NCBI RefSeq assembly: GCF_024648885.1
Contig: NZ_JANBBF010000011.1
Location: 1-64,000 of the forward strand
DNA from: Prauserella salsuginis
GTDB taxonomy: Bacteria > Actinomycetota > Actinomycetes > Mycobacteriales > Pseudonocardiaceae
Reading direction: 5' to 3'
DNA: 64,000 bases
Position numbers and translations under genes: made by a program. Shown in pieces: positions 1 through 8,168 of this stretch. Position 1 is the first letter of the stretch. Each line of letters opens with the position of its first letter. A model generated the notes under the pieces. The model was given only the letters and a program-made list of their open reading frames with translations, had not been told where the DNA came from and searched no databases.

Positions 1-121
1 ATGAGGTCTCCCACCCGTGATGGGTTAAGGCCCCCAAGAGATGATTGGGTTGATAGGCCAGACATGGAAGCGCAGTAATGTGTGTTTGAGTGGACTGGTA
101 CTAATCGGCCGAGGACTTGCC
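1..121 (+). rRNA. rrl: 23S rRNA, 3' end (partial)
   Basis: The first ~120 nt match the conserved 3' terminus of bacterial 23S rRNA: the TTGATAGGCC stretch, the GGAAGCGCAGTAATG segment and the closing ACTAATCGGCCGAGGACTTG, which pairs with the 5' end of the molecule. The gene begins upstream of the window, so only the last part is present. The exact mature 3' end is uncertain by a few bases. Confidence 0.95.
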
Positions 122-225
122 TACAAAGGTTGCTACGCACCCACTCTACGATCCTGAAACACCACACCACCCCACACACGTGGGTTGTGTGTGGGGAGAC
201 AACAGTCAGTGTGTTGTTTCGTAGT
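122..225 (+). other. 23S-5S spacer with processing stem
   Basis: Transcribed spacer between 23S and 5S rRNA. It holds a perfect 10-bp hairpin (arms CCCCACACAC at 170-179 and GTGTGTGGGG at 187-196) followed by an AT-richer stretch. A GAAAC/GTTTC complementarity (about 155-160 with 225-230) could bracket the 5S precursor. Such stems are typical targets of rRNA processing nucleases; that role is inferred. Confidence 0.6.
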
Positions 226-344
226 GTTTCGGTGGTGATAGCGGTAGGGGTACGCCCGGTCCCATTCCGAACCCGGAAGCTAAGCCTGCCAGCGCCGATG
301 GTACTGCATCCGAAGGGGTGTGGGAGAGTAGGACACCGCCGAAC
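226..344 (+). rRNA. rrf: 5S rRNA
   Basis: The ~119-nt segment has the actinobacterial 5S signature: start GTTTCGGTGG, central CCCATTCCGAACCCGGAAG, then TAAGCC, CAGCGCCGATGGTACTGC, and the closing GTGGGAGAGTAGGACACCGC whose end pairs with the 5' strand. It follows 23S in the same orientation, giving the usual 23S-5S order. Confidence 0.95.
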
Positions 345-362
345 TTAACATCAAAAAGAGAA

Positions 363-425
363 GTGGGCGGGCCTCTCGGCTCGAGTCCCCAGTCGGGGAT
401 TCGCCGAGGGGCCCGCCCACTTTTT
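363..425 (+). terminator. rRNA operon terminator
   Basis: An 18-bp stem with one G-U pair (GTGGGCGGGCCTCTCGGC pairs with the arm ending GCCCGCCCAC at 420) is followed directly by a run of T (421-425). It lies 20 nt after 5S and is a strong intrinsic terminator for the rRNA operon. Confidence 0.92.
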
Positions 426-698
426 CACGTCCACACCCTTTTTTGTGTTGTGTCGACACCGTTGTCACACCACCCCTTCTTTTTTGGCGGTAACCCCCTT
501 TCAGAATGGATTTCTGCTTTCGCAGAAAATCGGGATCGGTAACGTGCAGACGGGCGATGTGCAGACCATTGCGCCGACAACGATAATGTGCAGCGAGCGA
601 CTGCCGTGCGAACGAGAAGGGGCGGACGGCTCGGTCGGTCACTCCGACATCGGGGCGGATTGCCCCGTTGGTGAGCACGCGCGTCGTGGGAGGAACCG
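426..698. other. intergenic region after the rRNA operon
   Basis: No convincing gene is seen between the rRNA terminator and the lipoprotein. The stretch is locally AT-richer than its surroundings, with T runs near 440-485. It contains a small perfect hairpin (TTTCTGC at 511-517, GCAGAAA at 522-528) and probably holds the lipoprotein promoter. An AGGA-type ribosome-binding site lies just before 699. Confidence 0.5.
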
Positions 699-1235
699 GT
701 GAACAAGATCCGCACAGCCAGCCTGACGGTCGCGGCACTGGCCTTCACCGCGATGTTGGCGGGATGCGGAGCCACCGATGACGGCGCGACGTCCGCCGGT
801 GGGACCGCCGAAACCAACCAAGCCGAGACGACGAACGCCCCGCCCAACGGAGCGGCACCCGAGACCGGCACCCCCAGCAGGAACGGGAACCCGGGGTCGT
901 TGACGGTCGAGTCGACAGGCGACGGACCCTTCGGGTTGACCACCCAGGGCCGGCCCGACGGCCGAGCCGAGGCCCGGGCGGGAAAACTTGTCGTCGGCCC
1001 AGGCAGTTGCCTCGCCCTCGAATCCGGAGGACGACCTGAACTGCTGATCTTCGGAGACGACGCCGAGTTCGTCCTTCGCGGCGGCCGGCCGTCGGCGACG
1101 ACAGCCGAGGCGGGCACGACAGCTGTCGGCGAACGCCTCGACGTTTCGGCGACGTCCGTGGCAGCGGACGACGTCACGGGAATTCCGCAGCAGTGCACGC
1201 GGGGCTCGACGCGGAACGTGCTCGTCGTCGACTGA
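699..1235 (+). CDS. putative secreted lipoprotein, unknown function
   Basis: 178 aa, GTG start preceded by GGGAGGA at 6-8 nt. Residues 1-23 form a lipoprotein signal: positive Asn-Lys-Ile-Arg start, hydrophobic core, then Leu-Ala-Gly-Cys with Cys23 as the predicted lipidated residue. A low-complexity Asp/Thr/Pro/Asn-rich linker runs to about residue 67, followed by a compact C-terminal part with two cysteines (in GSCLAL and QQCTRG) that could form a disulfide. No family is recognised. It stands alone between the rRNA operon and the amidotransferase gene, so context gives no function. The membrane-anchored, outward-facing location is well supported; the role is unknown. Confidence 0.8.
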   Translation: MNKIRTASLTVAALAFTAMLAGCGATDDGATSAGGTAETNQAETTNAPPNGAAPETGTPSRNGNPGSLTVESTGDGPFGLTTQGRPDGRAEARAGKLVVGPGSCLALESGGRPELLIFGDDAEFVLRGGRPSATTAEAGTTAVGERLDVSATSVAADDVTGIPQQCTRGSTRNVLVVD

Positions 1236-1360
1236 CCTGCCCCTACGCCCCCCGTGGCCGTTCGCGCGGTTTGCAGCGAACAAGTCGCAGTGGCTGACCA
1301 CTCGCCGGCCGACCTTCCCGCCTCCGCTTCACCGACGACGCTCGGGCATAGACTGACCGC

Positions 1361-2113
1361 GTGAGTACGCGGATCCTGGTGGTGCAGCCGGACACGTCGG
1401 TACCTGTCGGCGCACTCGGCGACTGGCTGACCGAAGCGGGCGCGACGCTGGACGTGAAGCTGGCGGGCGTCGACGACATGCCGGCGGACGCCGACGGATA
1501 CGACGGTCTCGTATGCCTCGGCGGCGGCATGAGCGCCTTCGACGACGAGACACATCCATACCTCGCCGACATTCGGCAACTGCTGAGCAGGACGACGGCA
1601 GCAGGCGTCGCCACGCTCGGCGTGTGCCTCGGTGGCCAGCTGCTCGCGGCCGCGACGGGCGGCATCGTACGGCCCGGACCGGAGGGGCCCGAGGCCGGGC
1701 CGCAGCTCGTGTCGAAGAAGGACGCGGCGTGGAAGGACCCGCTGTTCGCCGACCTCCCACTGATGCAGGACGTGCTGGAGTTCCACCGGGACGTCATCGA
1801 CAGACTGCCCGCGCAGGCGACGCTGTTGGCGTCGACGCCGCTGTATCCGCACCAGGCGTTCCGCGTCGGCAGGCGCGCCTACGGGCTGCAGTTCCACATC
1901 GAAACGACCCGCGAGATCGTCGACGCGTGGGTGGCGCGATCCCCCGATGTGGCGGCCGTGGCGAAACCCGGCGCGTTCGACGCCGACACGCTGGACCGGA
2001 TGCACGCCGACATCGACGAAACGTGGCGGCCGTTCGCGCGCCGGTTCGTCGACCTCGCGGCCGGCACGTTGCTACCCGCGGAGGACCCGCGACGCGGACT
2101 GCCTTTGGCCTGA
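1361..2113 (+). CDS. class I glutamine amidotransferase-like protein
   Basis: 250 aa. The nucleophile elbow GVCLGGQLLA carries Cys89, and the triad His and Glu fit the QFHIETT motif (His179, Glu181). This is the fold of GuaA-type glutaminase domains, standing alone without a synthetase domain, so the acceptor substrate is unknown. The GTG start has no Shine-Dalgarno sequence, but TAGACT at 1349-1354 lies six bases upstream, as expected for a leaderless transcript. It sits 44 nt before glnE in the same direction. Genes of this type are common beside glnE/glnA in actinobacteria, suggesting a link to nitrogen metabolism; that link is inference. Confidence 0.87.
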   Translation: MSTRILVVQPDTSVPVGALGDWLTEAGATLDVKLAGVDDMPADADGYDGLVCLGGGMSAFDDETHPYLADIRQLLSRTTAAGVATLGVCLGGQLLAAATGGIVRPGPEGPEAGPQLVSKKDAAWKDPLFADLPLMQDVLEFHRDVIDRLPAQATLLASTPLYPHQAFRVGRRAYGLQFHIETTREIVDAWVARSPDVAAVAKPGAFDADTLDRMHADIDETWRPFARRFVDLAAGTLLPAEDPRRGLPLA

Positions 2114-2157
2114 CTGCACCATCCGTGTTACCGGTCGCCGGACTACGGTAGGAGCCG

Positions 2158-5124
2158 ATGGTAGACAGCGTTCGTCCCGCGGCCTCGACGGCCAGGTTCG
2201 GGTTCACCTCGGACCATGCCGCCGCCGAACTGCACGCCGCGGGGTGGTGGACCGACGCCGGACCTGTTCCCGACGCCGACTCGGTGCTCGCGGCGTTCGC
2301 CCACGCCCCGGACCCCGATCTGGCGCTGCGCACCATCGACCGCATCCGCGAAGCGGATCGTGACGGCTGGGCCGATCTCGACGCCGCGCTGCGCAGCGAC
2401 CCGATCGTGCGCGGGAAGTTGCTCGCCGTCGTCGGCTCCTCGACGGCCCTGGGCGACTACCTCGTCGGCTCACCCGGTCAGTGGCGACGGCTCGCCGCCC
2501 CCACACCGACCGCCGAGTACGCCGCGCAGTTGCAGGCGTCGGTCCGTTCCGGCGGCGAGGTCATGGCCGGAGCCGAGGCCGAACAGGCGCTGCGGAGGGC
2601 CTACCGGGGGCTCGTACTGGAGATCGCGGGGGCCGACCTCGGCCACCTCGTCGAATCGCAGGTGGAGTCGGCGACGTTCGCCCGGACGACGCACGCGCTG
2701 ACGGCTGCCGCCGACGCCGCGCTGCAGGCGGGACTGACCGTGGCCGAACACGAGACGCGCGGCGCCGGCGACGCCACGCTCGCCGTGATCGCCATGGGCA
2801 AATGCGGCGGACGCGAACTGAACTACGTCAGCGACGTCGACGTCGTGTTCGTCGGCGACGGCGATCTGCAGGTCGGCACTCGGTTGGCGACCGCGATGAT
2901 GCGAGTCGTCGGCAAGGCGTGCTTCGAGGTCGACGCGGCGCTGCGCCCCGAAGGCAAGGCCGGTGCGCTGGTGCGCACGCTCGACGGCCACGAGGCGTAC
3001 TACAAGAAGTGGGCGCGCACGTGGGAGTTCCAGGCGCTGCTCAAGGCCCGTCCCGCCGCGGGCGACCGCGAGTTGGGCCGTCGGTACGCCGAGCTCGTCG
3101 CACCGATGGTGTGGGCCGCGGCCGAGCGGGACAACTTCGTCGCCGACGTGCAGCACATGCGCCGTCGCGTGGAGAAACACATCCCCGCCGAGATCGCCGA
3201 CCGGGAGTTGAAGCTCGGCCGGGGCGGCCTGCGCGACGTCGAGTTCGCCGTGCAACTGCTGCAACTGGTGCACGGGCGGGTCGACCACGACCTGCGGTCG
3301 GCCTCCACCCTCGACGCCCTCGCGGCACTCGGCACCGGAGGCTACGTCGCTAGGGCCGATGCCGAGGAGATGGCCGAGTCGTACGAATTCCTCCGTGTCC
3401 TCGAACACCGGCTGCAGCTGCGCGCGTTGCGCCGCACCCACCTCTACCCGGAATCCGACGACACGGTCGCACTGCGGTGGCTGGCAAGGGCCTCGGGGAT
3501 TCGCTCGTCGCGGGCGCGGTCCCGCCCCGAACAGCTCGACCACGAGTTCCGCAAACACGTCGGGCGGGTCCGCCGCCTGCACGAGAAGCTCTTCTACCGG
3601 CCGTTGCTGGAGGCCGTCGCGCGGGTGCCCAGCGCCGCACTCCGGTTGACGGCGAAACAGGCGCAACAGCGGCTCACCGCACTCGGGTTCGCCTCGCCGG
3701 AAGGGGCGTTGCAGCACATCCGCGCGCTCACCACGGGCGTGAGCAGACGCGCGTCGATTCAACAGACGCTGCTTCCGGTGCTGCTGGACCTGCTCGCCGA
3801 CACCCCGGAACCGGACGGCGGGCTGCTGGCGTACCGGCGCGTGTCCGAGGAACTGGCCGACACCCCGTGGTACCTGCGCGTGCTGCGGGACGAGGCGGCC
3901 GTCGTGGAGAACCTCGCGACGCTGCTGGGCACGTCACGGCTCGTGCCCGACCTGCTGGTGCGGGCGCCGGAGGTGCTGCACATGCTCGGCGACGCAGAAC
4001 GTCTCCGCGGACGGCCACCCGCGGAGACGGCGACATCGCTGCGGGCGGCGGCCCGCAGGCAGCCGGGGCTGGACGCCGCGGTCGCGACGGCACGGTCGCT
4101 GCGCAGGCACGAGATGTTGCGCGTCGCGTGCGCGGACGTGCTCGGACTGCTGGACGTGCCGTCGGTGTGCGATGCCCTGTCGTCGGTGTGGGCGGCGGTG
4201 CTGCAGTCGGCACTGGAAGCTGCGACCCGGTACCAGCAGGCGCAGGCCGGTGGCGTGCCCGCGCGGATCGCTGTGATCGGCATGGGCAGGCTCGGCGGCA
4301 GCGAACTCGGCTACGGTTCCGACGCCGATGTCATGTTCGTGTGCGAGCGCACCTCCGACGCCACCGACGAACAGGCGCTCAAGTTCGCCACGACCGTCGC
4401 CGAGACGGTGCGCGGCATGCTCGGCGCCCCCTCCCAGGACCCGGCGCTGGAGGTCGACGCGAACCTCCGCCCCGAGGGGCGCAGCGGCCCGCTGGTGCGG
4501 ACGTTCGAGTCCTACCGCGCGTACTACGAACGCTGGGGCGAGGTGTGGGAGTCGCAGGCGCTGCTGCGGGCACGGTTCCTCGCCGGTGACACCGACCTCG
4601 GTGATCGGTTCATCGCCGTGATCGACCCGTTCCGATATCCGGAGGGCGGGCTCGACGCGGCGAAACTCCGCGAGGTGCGCCGCATCAAGGCCCGCGTCGA
4701 CACCGAGCGCATGCCGCGTGGCGCCGACCCGTCGATGCACACGAAACTCGGCCGCGGCGGGCTCGCCGACGTCGAGTGGACCGTTCAGCTGGCCCAACTG
4801 CGCTATGCGCACGAGGTTCCGCAACTGCGGACCACGTCGACACCTGCGGCGCTCGAGGCGATGGCCGAGAGCGGTCTGGCCGCCCGGGAGGACGTCGATG
4901 CGCTGCGCGAGGCGTGGTTGCTGGCTACGCGGGCACGCAACGCGGCGATGCTGGTCCGGGGCAAGGCCGTCGACCAGCTGCCGACCTCGGGGCGGGAGCT
5001 GACCGCGGTGGCGAGCGTGTTCGGTTACGGCGTGGACGACGACGCGGGGGAGTTCCTCGACGCGTATCGGAAGACGACCCGGCGGGCACACGCCGTCGTC
5101 GAGCGACTGTTCTACGAGGAGTGA
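2158..5124 (+). CDS. glnE: glutamine synthetase adenylyltransferase / adenylyl-removing enzyme
   Basis: 988 aa, the normal length for GlnE. It attaches AMP to, and removes it from, a tyrosine on glutamine synthetase, tuning nitrogen assimilation. Two homologous nucleotidyltransferase halves are visible. The N-terminal half has GGRELNYVSDVDVVFV (metal ligands near Asp226 and Asp228); the C-terminal half has GGSELGYGSDADVMFV (Asp722, Asp724). Each is followed by a helical region with a KLGRGGL(R/A)DVE motif. The ATG follows both an AGGAG and a TACGGT box, so the mode of initiation is open. Its target glnA lies 8.3 kb downstream on the opposite strand rather than next door. Confidence 0.97.
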   Translation: MVDSVRPAASTARFGFTSDHAAAELHAAGWWTDAGPVPDADSVLAAFAHAPDPDLALRTIDRIREADRDGWADLDAALRSDPIVRGKLLAVVGSSTALGDYLVGSPGQWRRLAAPTPTAEYAAQLQASVRSGGEVMAGAEAEQALRRAYRGLVLEIAGADLGHLVESQVESATFARTTHALTAAADAALQAGLTVAEHETRGAGDATLAVIAMGKCGGRELNYVSDVDVVFVGDGDLQVGTRLATAMMRVVGKACFEVDAALRPEGKAGALVRTLDGHEAYYKKWARTWEFQALLKARPAAGDRELGRRYAELVAPMVWAAAERDNFVADVQHMRRRVEKHIPAEIADRELKLGRGGLRDVEFAVQLLQLVHGRVDHDLRSASTLDALAALGTGGYVARADAEEMAESYEFLRVLEHRLQLRALRRTHLYPESDDTVALRWLARASGIRSSRARSRPEQLDHEFRKHVGRVRRLHEKLFYRPLLEAVARVPSAALRLTAKQAQQRLTALGFASPEGALQHIRALTTGVSRRASIQQTLLPVLLDLLADTPEPDGGLLAYRRVSEELADTPWYLRVLRDEAAVVENLATLLGTSRLVPDLLVRAPEVLHMLGDAERLRGRPPAETATSLRAAARRQPGLDAAVATARSLRRHEMLRVACADVLGLLDVPSVCDALSSVWAAVLQSALEAATRYQQAQAGGVPARIAVIGMGRLGGSELGYGSDADVMFVCERTSDATDEQALKFATTVAETVRGMLGAPSQDPALEVDANLRPEGRSGPLVRTFESYRAYYERWGEVWESQALLRARFLAGDTDLGDRFIAVIDPFRYPEGGLDAAKLREVRRIKARVDTERMPRGADPSMHTKLGRGGLADVEWTVQLAQLRYAHEVPQLRTTSTPAALEAMAESGLAAREDVDALREAWLLATRARNAAMLVRGKAVDQLPTSGRELTAVASVFGYGVDDDAGEFLDAYRKTTRRAHAVVERLFYEE

Positions 5125-5127
5125 CCA

Positions 5128-5161
5128 CTTCCGAAGGTGAGCGGCTGCTCACCTTCGGAAG
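5128..5161 (+). terminator. glnE terminator hairpin
   Basis: A perfect 15-bp stem (CTTCCGAAGGTGAGC, loop GGCT, GCTCACCTTCGGAAG) starts four bases after the glnE stop. There is no T tract, as is usual for high-GC actinobacterial terminators. Confidence 0.8.
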
Positions 5162-5195
5162 ACCGTTGTCAGGGGTGCCGCCTAGGGTGGCACGC

Positions 5196-5627
5196 GTGAC
5201 TGAGCGTGAACCCTTCTCGATCCATGCCAAGGTCCGTACGTACGAACTGGACCCGAACGGCCACCTGAACCACGCGGTGTACCACCAGTACGGCGAGATC
5301 GCGCGCACCGAGCTCGCGGTCGCCGCCGGGGTCACCGAGGGGCTCATCAAGCAGGGCATCGGCATCGTGATGCTGGAGTCGCACATCCGGTTCCGCCGGG
5401 AACTGCGCTTCGGCGATGAGGCGACCGTGTCGTGCGTGGCCCGATTCGCGGAGGACAAGAAGGTCTTCTGGATGGACAACGTGATCACCAAGCTCGACGG
5501 CACCGTTTCCGCGGAGATCGAGTCCACCCTCGGCCTGATGGACCTGGACAAGCGCAAGCTCGTGCCCGGTCCGATGGAACGCATCCGCGACGCGGGCGTC
5601 GACCTGGACCTGCTGCGCGGCAGCTGA
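5196..5627 (+). CDS. hotdog-fold acyl-CoA thioesterase
   Basis: 143 aa, single 4HBT hotdog domain. The N-terminal VRTYELDPNGHLNHAVY carries the Asp and His/Asn pattern of 4-hydroxybenzoyl-CoA thioesterase/YbgC-type enzymes, which hydrolyse acyl-CoA thioesters in the cytoplasm. The GTG start is chosen because TAGGGT (5183-5188) lies seven bases upstream with no ribosome-binding site, as in a leaderless mRNA, and because it gives the family's usual N-terminus. An open frame continues upstream into glnE but that part looks unlike the family. Its neighbours are fatty-acid genes, so a role in acyl-CoA turnover is plausible; the substrate is unknown. Confidence 0.88.
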   Translation: MTEREPFSIHAKVRTYELDPNGHLNHAVYHQYGEIARTELAVAAGVTEGLIKQGIGIVMLESHIRFRRELRFGDEATVSCVARFAEDKKVFWMDNVITKLDGTVSAEIESTLGLMDLDKRKLVPGPMERIRDAGVDLDLLRGS

Positions 5628-5634
5628 CACACGC

Positions 5635-5654
5635 CCACCGGCCGGCGCCGGTGG
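5635..5654. terminator. bidirectional hairpin between convergent genes
   Basis: CCACCGGC, loop CGGC, GCCGGTGG: a perfect 8-bp stem between the thioesterase stop and the stop of the convergent symporter gene. No T tract. Confidence 0.6.
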
Positions 5655-5668
5655 CTCAGCGCGTCGGC

Positions 5669-7147
5669 TCAGCGCGTCGGCTCGGCGTCCGTCGCGGCCT
5701 CCTCGTCGGTCTCGTCGGCCTCCTGCGTGGCCAGCCAGGCGTCGCGGACGTCGTCGTCACGGCCGGACGAGGTCACCAGGCTGACCGCGACGGTGAGCAG
5801 GAACGATGCCGGCAGCCCGATCAGCACCTCCGACGACGTGGGCAGGTCCATCGCGAAGGCGATGCCGAACAGTACGGCGCCGCCGATCATCCCGGACCCG
5901 GCACCGGCCGCGGTGGTGCGACGCCACCAGATACCCAGCACCATCGGGGCGAAGAACGCGGACGCCAGCAGCGCCACCGCGGCGGTGTAGAGCACGATCA
6001 GGAACTCCGGCGGGTTGATCGCCAGCAGGATGCACAGGATCCCGACCACCCAGGTCGCGGCCTGTGTCACCCGGATGACTTCTTTCTGGCCGGCCTGCGG
6101 TCGCAGGATGCCGCGGTAGAGGTCGTGGCCGATCGCCGAGTTGCAGGCCATCAGCAGTCCCGCGGTGGTCGACATGATCGCGGCGAGTACGGCGGCGGCC
6201 AGCACACCTTGGCCGAGCGGGCCGAAGACGCGGTCGGCGAGCGTGAGGAAGATGGCGTCGGGGTCGGTGATGTCCGCGTTCGGCAGAAGCGTCGCTGCCG
6301 CCGGTACGAGGACGATCGCGACGATGAGCATCATGACGCCGTAGAGCAGCATTGCGGTGTTGAGGGAGACCCTCGCTGACCGGACGTTGCGCGCGGAGTA
6401 GACGCGCATGATCACGTGCGGGAGCACCGAGATCGCGGTCGCCCAGGTCAGGAAGGCTCCGACGTAGGACCAGACCGAGTGCGCGTCGGCCGCGCCGGTG
6501 AGTGCCGGGTAGGCCTCCAGGGTGGCATTCCATGCAGTCGGGAAGTCGCCCATCGCGCTGAATGCGGCGACGCCGAGACCGACCATGCACGAGAACAGCA
6601 GGATTCCCTGGAAGATGTCGTTCCAGGTCACCGACAGGAAGCCGCCGATGGAAACGTAGAGGACGAAGACGACTCCGGCGACCCACAGCGCGGTCTGGTA
6701 GTCCCAGCCGAGCAGATGGCCCGCGACGATGGCCGAGCCCTTCAACTGCGACACGATGTAGGCGCTGCTGGCGATCACAACGAGCACCGGCACCACCACC
6801 CGCATCATCGGGCTGTTGAACCGGGAGTTGAAGAAGTCCGGCACCGTGTACTTGCCCAACTTCCGCAGCGGACGGGCGACCAGCACCGAGGCCACCACGA
6901 ACCCGACCGGGGCGCCGGCGACCAGGGCAGCGGCGAACGGGAACCCGAGCGCCAGGGCGCTGCCGACGCTCGCCATGACCGAGCCGCCACTGGCCAGGGA
7001 CGCGATGAACGCCCAGGAGTTCACGAAGGTGCCGAGGCTACGGCCGGCGACAAAGAACTCGTCGGTGGAGTTGCGCACCCGACGGTAGGCGACCATGCCG
7101 ATCGCGATGAGGACGAGGAAGTAGCCGAGGACGATCATCAGGGTCAT
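5669..7147 (-). CDS. sodium:solute symporter (SSS family)
   Basis: 492 aa integral membrane protein with about 13 hydrophobic segments. It has SSS landmarks such as the Arg-rich start of TM1, the SLGTFVNSWAFIASLASGG region and GLLMACNSAIGHDLYRG. Family members couple Na+ (or H+) to uptake of acetate, other monocarboxylates, proline or similar solutes. The ATG begins three bases after the stop of the 67-aa membrane protein, so the two are coupled. Because the cluster also holds an acyl-CoA ligase and carboxylase, a short-chain or fatty carboxylic acid is the most likely cargo (inference). A 12-13-bp duplication (GCTCAGCGCGTCG) straddles its stop codon. Confidence 0.9.
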   Translation of the reverse strand: MTLMIVLGYFLVLIAIGMVAYRRVRNSTDEFFVAGRSLGTFVNSWAFIASLASGGSVMASVGSALALGFPFAAALVAGAPVGFVVASVLVARPLRKLGKYTVPDFFNSRFNSPMMRVVVPVLVVIASSAYIVSQLKGSAIVAGHLLGWDYQTALWVAGVVFVLYVSIGGFLSVTWNDIFQGILLFSCMVGLGVAAFSAMGDFPTAWNATLEAYPALTGAADAHSVWSYVGAFLTWATAISVLPHVIMRVYSARNVRSARVSLNTAMLLYGVMMLIVAIVLVPAAATLLPNADITDPDAIFLTLADRVFGPLGQGVLAAAVLAAIMSTTAGLLMACNSAIGHDLYRGILRPQAGQKEVIRVTQAATWVVGILCILLAINPPEFLIVLYTAAVALLASAFFAPMVLGIWWRRTTAAGAGSGMIGGAVLFGIAFAMDLPTSSEVLIGLPASFLLTVAVSLVTSSGRDDDVRDAWLATQEADETDEEAATDAEPTR

Positions 7148-7150
7148 CGC

Positions 7151-7354
7151 TCAGTCCCCTTTCGACCGCAGCGCAAGGATGAGACCGCCGACCGGTGCGG
7201 CGATCATGGTGAACCAGAGCAGCCAGGCGATGAGGGCGACGCCGGCGATCTCGATGCTGTCGAACAACGGTGTGAAGGCGATCGCGGCCAGCACGGTGAT
7301 GCCGGACAACAGGCCGATCTCGCCGCGGGTGGCGGTGGGCGTGGGACGGGACAC
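7151..7354 (-). CDS. small two-segment membrane protein, symporter partner
   Basis: 67 aa, start GTG chosen from the hydrophobicity pattern (a frame open further upstream is Arg/Pro-rich and not convincing). Two membrane spans are visible at about residues 13-30 and 37-61, ending in a basic LRSKGD tail. Small proteins of this kind often precede SSS symporters as accessory subunits (compare the small subunit before acetate permeases). Only the sequence TGA-GCG-ATG separates it from the symporter, so they are almost certainly co-translated. No enzymatic motif; function inferred from position. Confidence 0.75.
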   Translation of the reverse strand: MSRPTPTATRGEIGLLSGITVLAAIAFTPLFDSIEIAGVALIAWLLWFTMIAAPVGGLILALRSKGD

Positions 7355-7449
7355 GAGGGCCTCACTCTCGAGGGGCGCGGGGATTCGGGGCGCGGAGGGT
7401 TCGGGGCGAAGGGTTCGGGGGACACGGGTGGGTGGGGCGACGCGCCGAC

Positions 7450-8073
7450 TCAGGTCGTTTCGTTCAGGCCGACCAGGCGCAGGAACATCGCGGTCAGATC
7501 GGCGATCACCTCGTCGCGGAGGCCGGGTTCGCTGCGGACGAGCGGTGCGAAGTTGGCGACCATGCCGCCACCGGCCCTGGCTATCGCGTTGGGCGAGGCC
7601 GCCGGAGCGAGGACGCCACGCTCCGTCTGCCGTCGGATGTAGCGCGCGGTGCGCTCCCGGGCTCGGGTGTGGAACTGCTCCCACAACGCCTCCATCTCCG
7701 GGTCCACCAGCGACTGGTGTTCCAGCACGGTGAGGAAGGCGAGGTTCTCGGTATAGGCGTCGAGATACGCGGCGTTGGTTGCCTCGGCGACGGCTCGGAT
7801 GTCGTCGGCGTCGATGTCACCGAGGTCCTGTGCCGCGACCATCCGATCGCGGACCTGTTGGGCGACCACGCCGAACACCTCCTGTTTGGAGGCGAAGTAG
7901 ACGTAGAAGGTGGTGCGTGAAACGCCTGCCTCCTCGGTGATCCGGTCGATCGTGGTGCGGGCGTATCCGAGGTTTTCGAAGGTCCGTTGGGCAGCGGCGA
8001 CGAGGGTTGCCCGGGTGGCGCTGTCGGCACGGTCGTACTTCTCGCGGGTTGCCCATGGCTGATGTGTGACCAC
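7450..8073 (-). CDS. TetR-family transcriptional regulator
   Basis: 207 aa. The N-terminal DNA-binding domain includes RTTIDRITEEAGVSRTTFYVYFASKQEVF, a textbook TetR helix-turn-helix; the rest is the variable ligand-binding part. Upstream ATG codons exist (8094, 8214), but they lie within or beyond the 8088-8109 palindrome and its -35 element. GTG 8073 gives normal family length and is preferred. It is divergent from the carboxylase/ligase operon and first of three genes with the small membrane protein and symporter. It probably represses both arms and itself, with an acyl-CoA as likely inducer (inference). Confidence 0.9.
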   Translation of the reverse strand: MVTHQPWATREKYDRADSATRATLVAAAQRTFENLGYARTTIDRITEEAGVSRTTFYVYFASKQEVFGVVAQQVRDRMVAAQDLGDIDADDIRAVAEATNAAYLDAYTENLAFLTVLEHQSLVDPEMEALWEQFHTRARERTARYIRRQTERGVLAPAASPNAIARAGGGMVANFAPLVRSEPGLRDEVIADLTAMFLRLVGLNETT

Positions 8074-8087
8074 AGACACAATGAGAG

Positions 8088-8118
8088 TTGACATTGGCGT
8101 CAATGTCAAACGTATGGT
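8088..8118. promoter_or_regulatory. TetR operator and divergent promoters
   Basis: A perfect inverted repeat at 8088-8109, arms TTGACATTG and CAATGTCAA with a 4-nt spacer. Each arm supplies a TTGACA -35 element, one per strand: on the plus strand TATGGT (8113-8118) is a candidate -10, and on the minus strand a CATTGT/TCTCAT box lies just before the TetR start. Binding here would block both promoters. The palindrome is seen directly; the regulator assignment is inferred from position. Confidence 0.85.
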
Positions 8119-8168
8119 GTGAAACAGCTCATGCCCTGAGCGGATCCGGGTCGAGCCACCACGACTCG

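Noticed and set aside
425-2005. A long minus-strand frame across the lipoprotein and amidotransferase genes
   Set aside because: It overlaps two supported genes and its product is Arg/Ser/Pro-rich without recognisable domains.
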